A DNA stretch of 35,058 nucleotides from the NCBI GenBank assembly GCA_023231475.1, contig JALJEE010000470.1, forward strand, positions 1-35,058, read 5' to 3'. Shown piece by piece: positions 32,311-35,058 of the stretch. Made by a program: the position numbers and the translations under genes. Source of the stretch: Seison nebaliae. Lineage: Eukaryota > Rotifera > Pararotatoria > Seisonacea > Seisonidae. Positions within the stretch are counted from its first letter, which is position 1, and the number at the start of each line of letters is the position of its first letter. Below the pieces are notes generated by a model. It did not search any database. It saw only the letters and a list, made by a program, of their open reading frames with translations, and had not been told where the DNA came from.

Positions 32311-33865
32311 CAACAATAATTCTATTTCTATCAATGAATCGATTAGTGATACATCGACTAATCGACGACTTTCACATTTCAATAAGACAATTCCATTAAT
32401 CAATACCATATCACCCAGTTTAGACAGGTCATTATGTGAACAACCACTATCGAGTGAATTGGAGGAAGATAATATGATAAATTTTCGAGAATTCAATCAA
32501 AATCAAAATAGAACGAAAGAGGAAGATGAAGATAAAGATCTGGAAACGATTCATCGATTGAAACACGAACATCCATTAATGCAAGGTTATCATATGTTGG
32601 ATCAATTCGGTCAATACGTCCAACCATCATTAATTCATCAACAAAATCTGGAAGATAATGATTGTGATAATTTTTTGAATCTCCGTAAAATTAACGATGA
32701 TAAGCCTTTGAGTAACGTTTTGAAAATGTACGAATATTTGCATGCTCCAATCACTAAATTCTGGCAATATTTCATTTGGCATGTTATTTTCCTCCTCATA
32801 TTCACTGCCACACTTCTCGTCAAAACGGAAGAAGAACCATCATATCGAGAATATTTCATCGTTCTCTATATGATAGCGAGTGGATTGGAAGCGATTCGTG
32901 AATTGTTCAATAAAGAATCGGATCGATTTATTGACAAATGTATTTTATTCAGTCAGAAATATTCAAATATTTTTGATCTCATTTTCCTCCCAATTATCAT
33001 CATCGCTTTCGTCTTTCGATTCTATCCACTCTATTTAATGTATGGTCGATTGATTTATTGTGTCTTATCGATTTATTGGCATTTGAGATTATTGGAATTT
33101 TATACGATTCATCCCAAACTTGGTCCTCTCATTTTCACCATCGGGAAAATGATGAAAGATCTTCTCTTATTCGTCTTAATTCTTCTCGTCGCTGTTATCA
33201 GTTTCGGCGTATCGAGACAAGCAATCAAATATCCGTATAAGACGTCGTTGGAATTGGATAGTGTAATCGGAATATTTCTCGAACCATATTTCATGTTATA
33301 TGGTGAAGTGTATGCAGGAAAAATATATCCGAAGTGTACAGAAGAATCGAATAAATTATCGGATCCAGCATGTGCTCCCGGTCATTGGATTATTGGAATA
33401 ACAATGACCATTTTCCTCATCATTGCCAACATTTGTCTTCTCTCCGTATTAATCGCTGTGTTCAATTCGACTTTCTCTCGCAATTTCGATCAATCAGCAT
33501 TAATATGGAAATTCCATCGATATAATCTCGTTCTGGAATATGAAGCCAAACCGATATTCCCACCACCCTTCATTCTCATTCTTCATTCATATTACATCGT
33601 TCGTTTTATTTATAAACATCTCTTTCGATCTCAACGAACGAGTCAAGGCATTTGTGGATTACGATTGGTGTTGCCATTAGAAAAGATGAAAGATCTCCAC
33701 GATTTCGAAGAAGACATTCTAGATCGTTGTTTGACGAATGTGGAAAAATTAATGTTGAAGAGGAATCTCGATCAAATTCCTTTCAATAACGGCAATCTTC
33801 CCAATACCTTACAATCATTGAAAGAGATGATGGAACAAATGAAAAAATCGATGAAGAACAAATGA
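28505..33865 (+). CDS. TRPM-family cation channel, intronless
   Basis: One exon, 1786 residues, starting at ATG in AAAATGGTG. The N-terminus carries the TRPM start pattern (FYQHECTKYV, HCYCGRLLTDH). Melastatin-homology blocks follow: VLSIYGGFYNFDL, GADSGVTKIVGE, FLLIDDGT, VQLIVGGGSHTLQMVLES, RIPMILFLGTGR, LSWRRVDWAREYI, HELLVWAVLFQKHELSLYLW, EEPIAKALVAS and CLSLAMVAKQKRFIAH. Six membrane segments lie at about 1420-1440, 1447-1466, 1487-1510, 1515-1535, 1550-1573 and 1628-1653. The pore loop EPYFMLYGEVYAGK is near 1593, and a TRP box (WKFHRYNLVLEYE) with the PIFPPPFI motif follows S6. The C-terminus is a short helical end with no kinase or NUDT9-H domain. Insertions are a Cys cluster near 668-700 and Asn runs near 908-916 and 1258-1272. 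It resembles the fly Trpm/TRPM1-3-6-7 branch. Full-length intronless coding could reflect intron loss or retroposition. Confidence 0.95.
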
Positions 33866-33906
33866 AATTTTGTTCGTTTGTTTTTTTCCTTCAAACTTTT
33901 TTCTTT

Positions 33907-34166
33907 TTTTCGTTTGTTCTCAAACTATTCCAATTTTCCAAATTATCTCATATTTCATAATCTTACCATAATATACAATATTTTTATCAGTTTCAATATG
34001 AGTGAAGATCAGAAATATTATTTTTTCTTAAATAAATTCTATTTCGTTATTTACTCAAATAGTATGATCAGCTGATTCATATTCTACTTTTGTCACCATG
34101 ACTAATGAATATTTATGAAATTTGAGATATATAGGTAAATTGGAATAGTTTGAGAACAAACGAAAA
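33907..34166. mobile_element. 260-bp inverted-repeat element (possible MITE or hairpin)
   Basis: 33907-33932 and 34141-34166 are perfect 26-base inverted repeats (starting TTTTCGTTTGTTCTCAAACT). The complementarity continues imperfectly to about 33960 and 34114, giving arms of roughly 50 bases round a loop of about 150 bases. It starts 41 bases after the TRPM stop codon. It contains AATAAA at 34031-34036, which could serve as TRPM's poly(A) signal. No open frame or transposase is visible. The size and terminal inverted repeats suggest a non-autonomous transposon, but I could not define target-site duplications. Confidence 0.6.
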
Positions 34167-34220
34167 CGTAAGCAGTAATGAATTACTTTCGTGCACATTT
34201 CGTGCAGAACCATCATTTGA

Positions 34221-34787
34221 ATTAAATGCATATCTGACAATTTCCATTTTCCCCAAATTAAGTTAGATAAAAATGATGATGACTTAGAGAAATTGGTGTC
34301 TAAGGAAGTGTGTTTCCTGGGATGTCAAATCGACTCGAAGAGAAGAAGTTCAGCACTTGTAGATCGCGTAAGATGTACATTCCTTAGATCTTTCTACTCC
34401 TTCCATCATCGCTGCAAATTTTTCTCTCTTAAATTGAAACTGAATCTATTTGTCTGTTACTGTTGCGACTTCTATGGATTGCCAGTTTTCATTTCGAATA
34501 CTGATAAGTCATTACGATGTCTTGATCGAACATATAATAGATCACTTCGGATGATGCTCGGTTGTCATAAGCCTTTCAATAGAGCATTTATGTTCACGAT
34601 TTGCGAACTGACTCCTTTGCCATTACTCCTGGCACAGAGGTATCTGAAAGTAGTTGATTCTGTTCGCAGTTCAACTCTTTCAGTTCCAACGTATACACAA
34701 TGTGAGAGCTTCTCGTCGTCTCTCCAATTTTTCTGCCGTTATTACTCCTTATCGGAGATCTTTCAATGGAAGACGCTTTATCGGTGA
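34221..34787 (+). pseudogene. Non-LTR retrotransposon reverse-transcriptase remnant
   Basis: A stop-free frame of 188 codons with no ATG near its 5' end. Its content resembles the C-terminal part of a LINE-type reverse transcriptase: a VCFLGCQIDSKRR block (compare FLG-x-x-I-D/S of the thumb region), then LKLKLNLFVCYCC and a GLPVFISNTDKSLRCLDRTY stretch, and a YNRSLRMMLGCHK block like the widespread N-x-x-LR-x-x-LG motif. The YXDD catalytic part and upstream domains are missing, so this is a truncated fragment, which is typical of 5'-truncated LINE copies. The frame is still open, which suggests recent decay or a host relic. The clade cannot be decided from this piece. Confidence 0.5.
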
Positions 34788-34894
34788 CATCCAATTTTGA
34801 TTTGTCTTATCACGTTCCTGAAGCACTCAAGCATTTTATTGTAACGGGCAGGAAACTAATCTTAAATAACTCCTTTAAGGTAGTGCTGTGATTA

Positions 34895-35050
34895 TGATCT
34901 GTGAGTCCAGAGTGATAAGACTCGAGTCCTCCATACATTATGGAAAAAAAAAATCCAGACATGATAAGAGTCCTATACATACAAGGCTCGAGCCAAGCTA
35001 TTAGCCAGACTCATGCTTTGGCTCGAGTCCTCTCATGAATCGGAATCGAT
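34895..35050. repeat. CTCGAG-centred repeat patch
   Basis: Three palindrome-centred copies of a GACTCGAGTCC / GGCTCGAGCC word occur at about 34920-34930, 34984-34993 and 35020-35030. Further GAGTCC copies are at about 34905 and 34967. The second and third copies are in inverted orientation (GGCTCGAGCCAAGC against GCTTTGGCTCGAGTCC), separated by about 25 bases. A 10-A run is at about 34943-34952. It may be the 3' end of the neighbouring retroelement or another repeat running past the window's right edge. Confidence 0.6.
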
Positions 35051-35058
35051 TCCTCTCT

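Noticed and set aside
1-35058. CRISPR array, bacterial operon, prophage or defence island
   Set aside because: Spliced genes, metazoan-only families and poly(A) signals mark this as an animal nuclear genome; no such structures were seen.

Overview
The window is nuclear DNA from a small-genome, AT-rich animal, most likely an arthropod and plausibly an acariform (astigmatan-type) mite. The grounds are metazoan-only genes (PDCD10/CCM3, TRPM), two chitin-binding peritrophin-A domains, very short introns (mostly 42-65 bp), long Asn/Gln/Ser runs coded by AAT/AAC/CAA/TCA repeats, and close gene spacing. The species cannot be fixed from sequence alone, and the mite assignment is an inference.

Left block (1-6.3 kb). 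A short minisatellite and a degenerate tRNA-like element come first. Four minus-strand genes follow: PPT1 (palmitoyl-protein thioesterase, four exons), a SIRT7/6-type sirtuin, a divergent SEC13-like WD40 protein, and an unrecognised secreted or type I membrane protein. Middle block (6.3-18.1 kb). About 8.4 kb has no supportable gene and lies upstream of a single 1113-residue, low-complexity, probably nuclear protein on the plus strand that I do not recognise. Next (19-24.1 kb) are two three-exon minus-strand membrane proteins. One is CD225/dispanin-like. The other is small and carries a striking five-residue cysteine period. A plus-strand secreted protein follows, with two peritrophin-A (CBM14) domains and a C-terminal ShK-type six-cysteine domain.

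Right block (24.6-35 kb). Ribosomal protein eS6 (plus) converges on PDCD10/CCM3 (minus). PDCD10 diverges from a 5.4-kb intronless TRPM channel gene (plus). Behind the TRPM stop codon lie a 260-bp inverted-repeat element, a decayed non-LTR retrotransposon reverse-transcriptase remnant, and a patch of CTCGAG-centred repeats.

The genes are individually transcribed housekeeping, signalling and cuticle/gut-type genes with no operon or gene-cluster logic, and I see no CRISPR array, prophage or multi-gene accessory system. The most interesting items are the unrecognised proteins, the unusual TRPM (intronless, with a cysteine-cluster insertion and altered pore-loop residues), the stop-free 3n mini-introns, and the inverted-repeat/retroelement tail. 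Splice sites were assigned by eye from GT/AG signals, reading frame and family alignment from memory. No transcript data or database search was available.
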